Part shown: one piece after another, positions 45,058 to 52,987 of the stretch
Numbering within the stretch: the first letter of the stretch is position 1
Layout of the letters: each line of letters opens with the position of its first letter
NCBI GenBank assembly: GCA_024643365.1
Contig: JAHENC010000021.1
Location: forward strand, 223,975 to 287,974
DNA: 64,000 bases
Direction: 5' to 3'
DNA from: Crocinitomicaceae bacterium
Lineage (GTDB): Bacteria > Bacteroidota > Bacteroidia > Flavobacteriales_D > Crocinitomicaceae
The notes under the pieces: model-generated
Databases searched by the model: none
What the model was told of the DNA's origin: nothing
The model's input: the letters and a program-made list of their open reading frames with translations, nothing else
Made by a program: the position numbers and the translations under genes

Positions 45058-47226
45058 ATGATGAAACGTTTGCTCCTTGCCATTTTCGGCTTGTTTATAC
45101 TTACCTGGATTAGCTTTGTGTCGTACGACCTTCTTCAAAAGGAAAATACACATGATTTCAGAACATACTTTCATCATTCCGATGGAGCGATTTGGGCCAT
45201 CCATCAACCCAATGAGGTAAACTGGGATGATCATAGCATTCAAACATTGTCTCTAAACCAAGCGCTTTTCTCTTCCCTATCCATTCGGATGAAAGAACCT
45301 TGTTCTTATTTTTTCAGCACTAAAAAAGTACTTTTCTTATTGGAAAAAAGAAGCTCCTGGTCAAAAAAAGAAATTCAACAGCTTTTTGAAAATGGGATGT
45401 TTCCCTTCGAACTCGGTAAATTAAATTCATTCGAATACGGAAAACTTCACGGGATTTTTAAAGGAAATCAGTTGTTAATCTTCGATGGAGAACTTGCTGA
45501 ACCGAATGACCATGCATTTCGTGTTGACACAAAAGCGAGTTTGAGTCGTGTCGTACTTTCTAAACATCACAAAAGCGGACGTGTGAGCGACATGTACCTA
45601 AAAAAAGGTCGAATTTATACCTATTCGAAGAGCTCAATTGGCAAGAACACCATAAAGGAAATTGATGACCGTCGAATTTTTGCACATGTCGTTCCCTCTA
45701 ATATCGAAAGTTATTCTTTTTATGAACGTTCCTACTTAGCAAAGGTTGATCCAGTTTTTGCACATTCCGTGTTTTCAAAACAAATGATTACCAACGGGGT
45801 TGTTTTTGTAACCAAAGACGATCGTAGTGCAGCTATTTTTGACTATCAAGAAGACTACAGTCCAATTGATATTCTGAATGAACATTTTCAAAAAGAAGGA
45901 TCAGATGAACTTAGTGCAGAATACAAGCACCTTCGCTTTGCAAAGATCTTAGAAAAGTTCTCAGACAGTACCGCTCAGAAGCCTTCTTTGCACATTGCAT
46001 TAATGGACGGCTTTGCTGTCGTTTCAAGCTCGAAAGATTTCCTTGATTACGTTATTTCTGAAGCAGAATTATCCAATACACTTTCTCAAGATGAAAGAAA
46101 AATTGCTCACGTGTATGGAAATCTCCCGAAAAAAGTTGCCTATCGACAGGTCTCCAATTCCAAACAACAATCCATTAGTGTTTACGGTAAAAAAATGCTA
46201 GAGACAAGTTGCCGGATGATTGATATTGTTGAGCGTAAAGAAAATCAAAAAATTAAAGATTACTTCGTTATGAATCCAGGTGTGCGTGTGATCGACTTTG
46301 CCGCATTTCCAGAAAGAGGTAATGTAATTGCACTCACAGAAAACCACATGCTTGTTGGATACATTAACGGTTTGAAAAAATGGGGGAAACCATGTCCACA
46401 AGAGGTCCTTTCCATGAACCTTATCGAAATAGGGCAATCTTATGTTTCTGTTCAATTCGCAAAAGAAACCCAACTCTTCGATAAAACTGGACGTCTTGTT
46501 TTTCGCATGACTTCACAAAACAACATCACACCAAGTGCCTATTTTGCCAAAAACAAAATGGAGTTTGTGATCGCAAATACCGATAAAAGTGTCCAATTAC
46601 TCAACGAGAAAGGAACACTCATCAAACCATTCCAAGTGAACGGAACAATAAAACAAATCGCCGTAACGACACAAGCCAAAAAACCGATACTTGGCGTGCT
46701 CACCTCAACGATGTACTATACAATTGACTTAGAAAAACGCAAAACATTGAGCAAATTGTCCATTGATAGTACTTATTCCCTCATCAATACAGGAGTGGAT
46801 TTAATCCCTACTTCTGCACGAAATTCAAGCTTGTCCATGATTAAAAATGGTAAGACCACACAATTTTCAACGAAAAGCAACGTTAAACTGCTCGGGTCTT
46901 ATCTGTTAAACAAAGAATTAACAGTTATTCTATCCCGCGGAAAAGAATTATATGCTTATCAAAATGGAAAAGTTATTTGGGAAAAGACCATTTCTGCACA
47001 AGAAATTAGTGCATTAAGCATCCAAAAATCCAAAAATGGAATACCCATACTTTGTGTACTGGATGCACTTGAAAATGAACTGTATATTTTAGATCAACTT
47101 GGACGCGCTAGTGACACGGATGAACGACATGGAGAAATGAAGGTGCAAGTAAGTCCTTTCGGAGCTAACGCCTACTCCATTACGACGTTTTTAGGATCCT
47201 ACCTTATCCAATACACCAAACAATAA
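45058..47226 (+). CDS. Membrane-anchored hypothetical protein, C-terminal half propeller-like
   Basis: A 722-residue protein with one N-terminal membrane segment (about 5-24, LLLAIFGLFILTWISFVSYDLL) and a large presumably periplasmic remainder. I do not recognise a family. Residues about 420-720 have short beta units resembling propeller blades (IDFAAFPERGNVIALTENHMLVGYI, SYVSVQFAKETQLFDKTGRLVF, MEFVIANTDKSVQLLNEKGTLI, LYAYQNGKVIWEKTI, ELYILDQLGRA). The gene is three bases upstream of the DUF5723/OmpA gene, so an envelope role tied to that protein is likely. There is no lipobox and no sorting tag. Confidence 0.6.
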   Translation: MMKRLLLAIFGLFILTWISFVSYDLLQKENTHDFRTYFHHSDGAIWAIHQPNEVNWDDHSIQTLSLNQALFSSLSIRMKEPCSYFFSTKKVLFLLEKRSSWSKKEIQQLFENGMFPFELGKLNSFEYGKLHGIFKGNQLLIFDGELAEPNDHAFRVDTKASLSRVVLSKHHKSGRVSDMYLKKGRIYTYSKSSIGKNTIKEIDDRRIFAHVVPSNIESYSFYERSYLAKVDPVFAHSVFSKQMITNGVVFVTKDDRSAAIFDYQEDYSPIDILNEHFQKEGSDELSAEYKHLRFAKILEKFSDSTAQKPSLHIALMDGFAVVSSSKDFLDYVISEAELSNTLSQDERKIAHVYGNLPKKVAYRQVSNSKQQSISVYGKKMLETSCRMIDIVERKENQKIKDYFVMNPGVRVIDFAAFPERGNVIALTENHMLVGYINGLKKWGKPCPQEVLSMNLIEIGQSYVSVQFAKETQLFDKTGRLVFRMTSQNNITPSAYFAKNKMEFVIANTDKSVQLLNEKGTLIKPFQVNGTIKQIAVTTQAKKPILGVLTSTMYYTIDLEKRKTLSKLSIDSTYSLINTGVDLIPTSARNSSLSMIKNGKTTQFSTKSNVKLLGSYLLNKELTVILSRGKELYAYQNGKVIWEKTISAQEISALSIQKSKNGIPILCVLDALENELYILDQLGRASDTDERHGEMKVQVSPFGANAYSITTFLGSYLIQYTKQ

Positions 47227-47229
47227 TCA

Positions 47230-49809
47230 ATGAAAAAACTAATCTTGTGTCTTTCCATATTTGCTTTTCTAGCAAAATTTCACGCACAGAGTTACCTTGG
47301 ACTAAGTTCTAGCAACTACGCAGGTGTAATTGGCAACCAATTGAATCCAGCTAGCTTCGTAGATGGTAGATATAAATTCGATATGTTGTTGTTTGGTACC
47401 AACATGAATGTTTACCAGAATTTCGGGTATTTCGATGCAAATGCCATGCGCGCTGCACAAGGAGGAAAAGGATATTGGTGGTATAAATCAATTGGCGATG
47501 AAAACATTTTAAATGCATGGTCTCAAGATTGGACGCCGCCAGATTCTAGTTTCTTAGATCGATTCATCGTTCACAATTACGATGAAACCTCCACAAAAAC
47601 ACTAGGTGCGAACATCAATTTTCAAGTCGACCTGTTGAATACAATGTTCCATATCAATGAGAAAACAGCAATTGGATTTAACGTTCGTAACAGAACAATT
47701 GTCAATGTCGATAACATGGATCCGAAATTGGCCGTATTAGCTGAAGATGGTTTAGAACATCCAAGTTTATGGGATGCTGTTTACAATGAACAATTATTCA
47801 ACGCAAACTTCATGACATGGTCGGAAGTTGGATTCAACTATTCCCAAGTTTTAATCGATAACGAAGAGCATTTCTTAAAAATAGGTGTTGCTCCGAAAGC
47901 TTTACTTGGACATGCAGCAGCCTACGTTTATACGGATGACTTCTCCTATAATTTAGTGAATGAAGACACCTCTCAATATTTAACAGGTACCTTTGATTAC
48001 GGTTACTCGAACAACATCAATGGAATCCTTAATAAGGGAATGGCTGGACAAAATCCAAGTATTTCAGAACTTATTGATCCAGCATCGAAGTTAGGATTTG
48101 GTTTAGATATTGGAGCTGTATACGAATGGCGACCAAAATATGCCAAATTCAAATACGACATGGACGGCGAAACAAATTTATGGCGTCGCAATGAGAATAA
48201 ATACAAACTACGTGCTGGATTTTCCATCCTAGATATGGGAAGCATGAAATTTACAAAAGGTGGATTAAGCCGAAATTTTACTGTGAATACTTCAAATTTG
48301 TTCAACCTTCAAATATTTAATACAGCAACAAACTTGGAAGGATTTGATGGAGTAATCGATAGCCTCATTACTCAATCCACAACAGCCGGAAACCAAGAAT
48401 GGGTATCACTTCAAGATCCATCCGAAACCTTTCGAATGCGCACACCAACCGCGGTAAGTTTTCAATTCGATTATCAGATTTGGAAAGGATTTTACATCAA
48501 TGCTACTTCCATGGTGAATTTAATTTCTCAAGGGAAAGACACAAAGGTAAAAACAGCAAATCAATTCTCCATTACACCAAGTTTTGATAGTCCTTACTTT
48601 GGGGTTTACATGCCCATTTCCGTGAATCAATATAGTGGAATGAAGTATGGCATAGCAACGCGTATCGGTCCGCTAATTTTAGGGATTACTGATATGAAAA
48701 CGCTGATGGCGAAAAACAACATAAGCGGAATTGAGTTTTATGCAGGAGCACGTGTTCCTATTAATTACACACGTGTAAAAGACAAGGATAATGACAAGGT
48801 CTCCAATCGAAAAGATGAATGTAAAGAAGTTCCTGGCACTTGGGCTTTTAAAGGTTGTCCAGATACAGATAATGATGGCATTCCCGATTCAGATGATGAG
48901 TGCATAAACGAACCAGGTACAGCCGAATTCAAAGGATGTCCAGATACTGACGGAGATAAAATCATCGATAAAAAAGATGCATGTCCAGATGTTGCCGGCT
49001 TGAAAGAATATAAAGGATGTCCAGATACTGATGGTGACAAAATCATCGATTCTGAGGATGATTGTCCTACGGTTGCCGGCTTACTTGCACTCAAAGGTTG
49101 TCCGGACCGCGATGGTGACGGTGTACAAGATGCAGTAGATGCCTGTCCTGACAATGCCGGACCAAAAGAAAACAAAGGTTGTCCGGATAAAGACGCAGAC
49201 GGAGTTTATGACTTCATCGATGAATGTCCAGATGTTGCTGGTCCACAAGAAAATCGTGGTTGCCCGTATAAAGATGGAGACAACGATGGAATCTTAGACA
49301 AAGATGATGAGTGTCCAACTTTAGCTGGTCCTGCAGCAAACAAAGGTTGTCCATATAAAGACTCAGATAAAGATGGACTTCTCGACAAAGATGACGATTG
49401 TCCAAATACACCTGGACCAAAATCAAATAAAGGATGTCCGGTGATCGAACAAGCAGTGATTGAAGTGTTAAAAACAGCATTTGACAACTTAGAATTTGAG
49501 GTAGGTAAAGACATCATCCTAGAAGGATCACACATTTCACTTAGTGAGTTAGCGGATGTGTTAAAGAAAAAACCAACATGGAAACTAGAAATCACAGGGC
49601 ACACAGATAACCAAGGTGATGATACAGCGAACATGCTTCTCTCCAAAAAACGTGCTGAAGCTGTGAAAGCGTACCTCGTATCACAAGGAATTGACGTTTC
49701 ACGTTTTATCATTCAATATTTCGGAGAAACAAAACCAATTTCGAGTAACGATACACCAGAAGGACGTCAAAAAAACAGACGTGTAGAAATGAAAGTTGTA
49801 TTCGACTAA
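47230..49809 (+). CDS. DUF5723/OmpA family protein with thrombospondin type 3 repeats
   Basis: An 859-residue outer-membrane protein. The signal peptide is about 1-19 (ending FHAQ). Residues about 20-510 are a DUF5723-type beta-barrel (SYLGLSSSNYAGVIGNQLNPASFVDGRYKFD at the start). Residues 517-736 carry eight calcium-binding thrombospondin type 3 repeats, each DxDxDGxxDxxDxCP followed by GP/GL-xxx-KGCP. Residues about 745-859 are an OmpA peptidoglycan-binding domain (LEITGHTDNQGDDTANMLLSKKRAEAVKAYL, ending GRQKNRRVEMKVVFD). It should link the outer membrane to peptidoglycan. It is the second gene of an operon with the 722-residue protein and ends at a terminator. Confidence 0.88.
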   Translation: MKKLILCLSIFAFLAKFHAQSYLGLSSSNYAGVIGNQLNPASFVDGRYKFDMLLFGTNMNVYQNFGYFDANAMRAAQGGKGYWWYKSIGDENILNAWSQDWTPPDSSFLDRFIVHNYDETSTKTLGANINFQVDLLNTMFHINEKTAIGFNVRNRTIVNVDNMDPKLAVLAEDGLEHPSLWDAVYNEQLFNANFMTWSEVGFNYSQVLIDNEEHFLKIGVAPKALLGHAAAYVYTDDFSYNLVNEDTSQYLTGTFDYGYSNNINGILNKGMAGQNPSISELIDPASKLGFGLDIGAVYEWRPKYAKFKYDMDGETNLWRRNENKYKLRAGFSILDMGSMKFTKGGLSRNFTVNTSNLFNLQIFNTATNLEGFDGVIDSLITQSTTAGNQEWVSLQDPSETFRMRTPTAVSFQFDYQIWKGFYINATSMVNLISQGKDTKVKTANQFSITPSFDSPYFGVYMPISVNQYSGMKYGIATRIGPLILGITDMKTLMAKNNISGIEFYAGARVPINYTRVKDKDNDKVSNRKDECKEVPGTWAFKGCPDTDNDGIPDSDDECINEPGTAEFKGCPDTDGDKIIDKKDACPDVAGLKEYKGCPDTDGDKIIDSEDDCPTVAGLLALKGCPDRDGDGVQDAVDACPDNAGPKENKGCPDKDADGVYDFIDECPDVAGPQENRGCPYKDGDNDGILDKDDECPTLAGPAANKGCPYKDSDKDGLLDKDDDCPNTPGPKSNKGCPVIEQAVIEVLKTAFDNLEFEVGKDIILEGSHISLSELADVLKKKPTWKLEITGHTDNQGDDTANMLLSKKRAEAVKAYLVSQGIDVSRFIIQYFGETKPISSNDTPEGRQKNRRVEMKVVFD

Positions 49810-49832
49810 AAAAACAATCATTGTTGAAATAT

Positions 49833-49864
49833 AAAAAAAGGAGGGCATGCCCTCCTTTTTTTAT
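49833..49864 (+). terminator. Terminator after the DUF5723/OmpA gene
   Basis: AAAAAAAGGAGGGC, a two-base loop region at ATGC, GCCCTCCTTTTTTT. Symmetrical A and T runs give a strong plus-strand terminator. Confidence 0.9.
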
Positions 49865-49897
49865 ATTAAGGAAATGTTAATTGTATGACGCATTCTA

Positions 49898-49953
49898 TTA
49901 ACACAATCTTAACTTTCGATTAATTTACGGATTAAAGTGTCGACGTTCCTTTG
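49898..49953 (+). promoter_or_regulatory. PhoB-like operator and promoter of the TonB-dependent receptor gene
   Basis: TTAAC at 49898, TTAAC at 49909 and TTAAT at 49920 stand in exact 11-base register, the spacing of tandem PhoB subsites. The -7-like TTCCTTTG starts at 49946, 26 bases after the start of the last pentamer. No TTTG is at -33; the boxes lie there instead, as expected for an activator-dependent promoter. A fourth TTAAA at 49932 is one base out of register, and TTAAT at 49877 lies further upstream. Confidence 0.6.
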
Positions 49954-49975
49954 CATCGTGATTTAAACCCGATTT

Positions 49976-52822
49976 ATGAAGACCTATTTTCGCTTTTTTA
50001 CCTTATTCATTTTCAGTTCTATACAACTCATTTCCCTTGCTCAAACGGGAAGCATTTATGGAGTTATTAAGGATAAAAACAACGGTAGTCCCTTGGAATC
50101 TGCCAAAGTTATGTTAATGGGAGTAAACAAATTGGCTATTTCCGATGCGACTGGTGTATTCTCCTTCACTTCTTTAGAACCAGGAACGTATGGATTGGAA
50201 GTTCGCTTTATGGGGTATTTGTCCCAGAAAGTGGAAAACATCATCGTTAAGTCAGGCGAAAAAACAGAGGTGAATTTTGACATGGATAATGCAACCAAAA
50301 CAGAGAAAGAATTAAAAGTATTTTTCCAATCTAAACCGAAAGGAGATGCTGAAATCACTAAAATGCAGTTGAATCAAGGTGGACTTGTAGACGGAATTAA
50401 TAAAAATACCTTTATCAAAACACCAGATGCACGTGTATCAGACGTCTTCAAACGCATCAGTGGTGCAAGTGTTCAAGATAATAAATTTGTTGTTGTACGT
50501 GGATTAAGTGACCGATACAACTTTGCATTAATCAATGGCGCTTCTTTACCAAGTACAGAAAGTGACCGTAAAGCTTTTGCTTTCGATATTTTCCCATCTA
50601 ATATGTTAGAGAATCTTTTTGTAATGAAAAGTGCCACACCAGAACTTCCCGGAGAATTTGCTGGTGGAGTGATCGATATCAAAACATTAGAACCGCGTGA
50701 TGAAGCGTTTCAAAACATTCAAATTGGTGGATCTTACAATAGCATAAGTACTTTCAAAAACTTCAAAACGTATTCTAGTGGAAACTCCGATATATTTGGC
50801 TTGGGATCAAATACGCGTCAATTACCAGTTGGACTTCCATCTACTGCGGAATTTAATGCGTTAACAAGTGATCAAAAGGCTTCCTTCGCAAAATCAATTC
50901 CAAACTCTTGGGGTTCAAGTAACATGACTGCAATGCCTAATCTAAGTCTACAGTATTCGATTGGAAATATGTTTAAATTGAAAAACAAAAGAAAATTCGG
51001 ATATGTTTTTGCTTACTCTTACTCAAATAGTGCACAATTCAATTATGTAACTAGAAGAGAATTCGAAGAGCAAGCAACTGGAGTCGTTACAAAAAATGAA
51101 TTGCGTGACTCCGCTTACACGCAATCCGTTCTAAACACCGGAATGCTCAATTTAAAATACCAATTGAATCCAAAAAATGATATTCAATTGAAAACACTGT
51201 ACTCTATCAGTGCAGATGACAAAGTAAATACAAGAAATGGTAAACGTGATATGGACGTAGAATCTGTGTACAACGAGAAATCTACGAATATCTGGTATAC
51301 TCAAAACAACTTATTAAGTACTCAGTTACTAGGTAACCACAGTATTAAAGATAAAATCAAAGTTTCTTGGAATACTGGAATTAGCGACATTTCACGTCAA
51401 ATTCCTTTCCTAAGAAGAACCGTTTACCAACAAGTAGATACGACGTTGCCATACTTTGCAGTGATTCAAGCAAATGATATTTCTACACTCGGTGCAGGTA
51501 ATATGTTTTGGTCGAATTTAGATGAACGCATTTACAGTGGTCGATATGACGCTTCTTACCAACTCGGAAACGATGAATCGAAAAACTTCTTAAAAGCAGG
51601 TGGAATGCACCAATACAGAACACGTTCTTTCGATGCAAGAAACCTTGGTTTCAGTAAATTAGATCCAAGTGGAAGTTCAAGCTTTAACTCTAACTTGCTT
51701 CTTTTACCGGAAGACCAAATTTTTGCAGCCGAAAATCTTGGCTTAATGGCTGATGGACAAGGTGGTTTCAAATTAGAAGAAGGAACGAATGTAGATGATA
51801 GTTACCAAGCTTCATCCTTTTTAAATGCAGGATACGCTATGATTGATGCACGCCTATTTAGCAAATTAAGAATTGTGACCGGTGCTCGATTGGAATCGTA
51901 TAACCAACAATTCCATTACATTGAGTTTGGTTCTAACGCTCAAAAAGACCTTGACACAACAGTTGTAGATATTTTACCATCGATCAATTTAACGTACAGC
52001 TTCACTAAACGTTTTCAATTCAGAGCAAGTGCTTCTAGAACATTATCTCGACCTGAATTCCGTGAACTTGCACCATTTACATTTTATAACTTCCTAAATG
52101 ATAACTTAACGGCAGGTGATCCAAAATTACAGCGTGCATTGATTAATAACTACGATGCAAGATTAGAGTACTTTCCTGGTGAAGGTCAAGTCGTGAGTGT
52201 TTCTGGATTCTATAAAGACTTTCAAAATCCAATCGAATTAATCTTGCGCACAGGTACATCCGGTACACCAGAATTATACTACCGCAATGTTGGAGCCGTA
52301 AAAAGTTATGGAGCCGAAATTGAATACCGTATGAAATTGGATTTCCTAAGTAAGGACACTACTTCTTTCTGGAAAAACTTTACATTCTATACAAATGCTT
52401 CACTTATTCGATCAAAAGTTGACTTAAGTGCTGTTTCTGGACAAGCAGAATATCCTAACTCTTCTAGACCAATGCAAGGACAATCACCATTCATTATCAA
52501 TGCAGGTATTTTCTACTCAAATGAGAACGCACTTAATGTGAGTTTATCTTACAATCTTGTTGGGCAGCGTATCGCAATCGCAGGAAGTATTCAAGAACCA
52601 AGTGTTTGGGAAAATGGCCGTAACGTATTAGACTTCCAAATTTCTAAAACATTCAAAGAAAAATACGAAGTGAAATTAAATGTGAAAGATGCCCTTGCTC
52701 AAGACTTGGTATTCTTTCAAGACATTAATAAAAATCAAAAATACGACAAAGGTGTAGATAGCGCTTGGCAAGAAATAACCTTTGGTCAAACCATTAGCTT
52801 GTCTTTGAAATACAAGTTCTAA
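49976..52822 (+). CDS. TonB-dependent receptor with carboxypeptidase-regulatory-like N-terminal domain
   Basis: A 948-residue outer-membrane receptor. A signal peptide (about 1-22, ending SLAQ) precedes a carboxypeptidase-regulatory-like domain (about 25-105, GSIYGVIKDKNNGSPLESAKVMLMG...GVFSFTSLEPGTYGLEVRFMGYL). The plug domain is about 130-250 (TPDARVSDVFKRISGASVQDNKFVVVRGLSDRYNFALING, FAGGVIDIKT). The barrel ends in SLSLKYKF with the terminal aromatic. It is not a SusC-type receptor paired with SusD. The operator-like repeats and the adjoining PhoB/PhoR-like genes point to phosphate or organophosphate uptake, which is inference. Confidence 0.9.
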   Translation: MKTYFRFFTLFIFSSIQLISLAQTGSIYGVIKDKNNGSPLESAKVMLMGVNKLAISDATGVFSFTSLEPGTYGLEVRFMGYLSQKVENIIVKSGEKTEVNFDMDNATKTEKELKVFFQSKPKGDAEITKMQLNQGGLVDGINKNTFIKTPDARVSDVFKRISGASVQDNKFVVVRGLSDRYNFALINGASLPSTESDRKAFAFDIFPSNMLENLFVMKSATPELPGEFAGGVIDIKTLEPRDEAFQNIQIGGSYNSISTFKNFKTYSSGNSDIFGLGSNTRQLPVGLPSTAEFNALTSDQKASFAKSIPNSWGSSNMTAMPNLSLQYSIGNMFKLKNKRKFGYVFAYSYSNSAQFNYVTRREFEEQATGVVTKNELRDSAYTQSVLNTGMLNLKYQLNPKNDIQLKTLYSISADDKVNTRNGKRDMDVESVYNEKSTNIWYTQNNLLSTQLLGNHSIKDKIKVSWNTGISDISRQIPFLRRTVYQQVDTTLPYFAVIQANDISTLGAGNMFWSNLDERIYSGRYDASYQLGNDESKNFLKAGGMHQYRTRSFDARNLGFSKLDPSGSSSFNSNLLLLPEDQIFAAENLGLMADGQGGFKLEEGTNVDDSYQASSFLNAGYAMIDARLFSKLRIVTGARLESYNQQFHYIEFGSNAQKDLDTTVVDILPSINLTYSFTKRFQFRASASRTLSRPEFRELAPFTFYNFLNDNLTAGDPKLQRALINNYDARLEYFPGEGQVVSVSGFYKDFQNPIELILRTGTSGTPELYYRNVGAVKSYGAEIEYRMKLDFLSKDTTSFWKNFTFYTNASLIRSKVDLSAVSGQAEYPNSSRPMQGQSPFIINAGIFYSNENALNVSLSYNLVGQRIAIAGSIQEPSVWENGRNVLDFQISKTFKEKYEVKLNVKDALAQDLVFFQDINKNQKYDKGVDSAWQEITFGQTISLSLKYKF

Positions 52823-52845
52823 TTCTTTGTTATCACCCTATTTAT

Positions 52846-52873
52846 GAAAAAGCGGCTTATGCCGCTTTTTTTG
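52846..52873 (+). terminator. Terminator after the TonB-dependent receptor gene
   Basis: AAAAAGCGGC, loop TTAT, GCCGCTTTTTTT. It is 24 bases after the stop codon. Confidence 0.9.
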
Positions 52874-52897
52874 TTTGTTAACATTGAAGCACATTCC

Positions 52898-52964
52898 TTA
52901 ACAAACTCTTAAAGTAGAATTAAGGGTCCAATAACTTAAGTCGAAGGATAACGTCGGAACTTTG
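52898..52964 (+). promoter_or_regulatory. PhoB-like operator and promoter of the large T9SS protein gene
   Basis: TTAAC at 52898, TTAAA at 52909, TTAAG at 52920 and the degenerate ATAAC at 52931 keep an exact 11-base period. The -7-like GAACTTTG starts at 52957, again 26 bases after the start of the last box, as at the receptor gene. A further TTAAC lies at 52878, 20 bases before the first. No -33 TTTG is seen. Confidence 0.62.
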
Positions 52965-52987
52965 TCTCGATAAAAAAAATAAGAAAC

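Noticed and set aside
48765-49712. Minus-strand Ser-rich frames over the thrombospondin type 3 repeats
   Set aside because: Their regular Ser/Gly/Pro pattern is the reverse reading of the Asp-rich calcium repeats.
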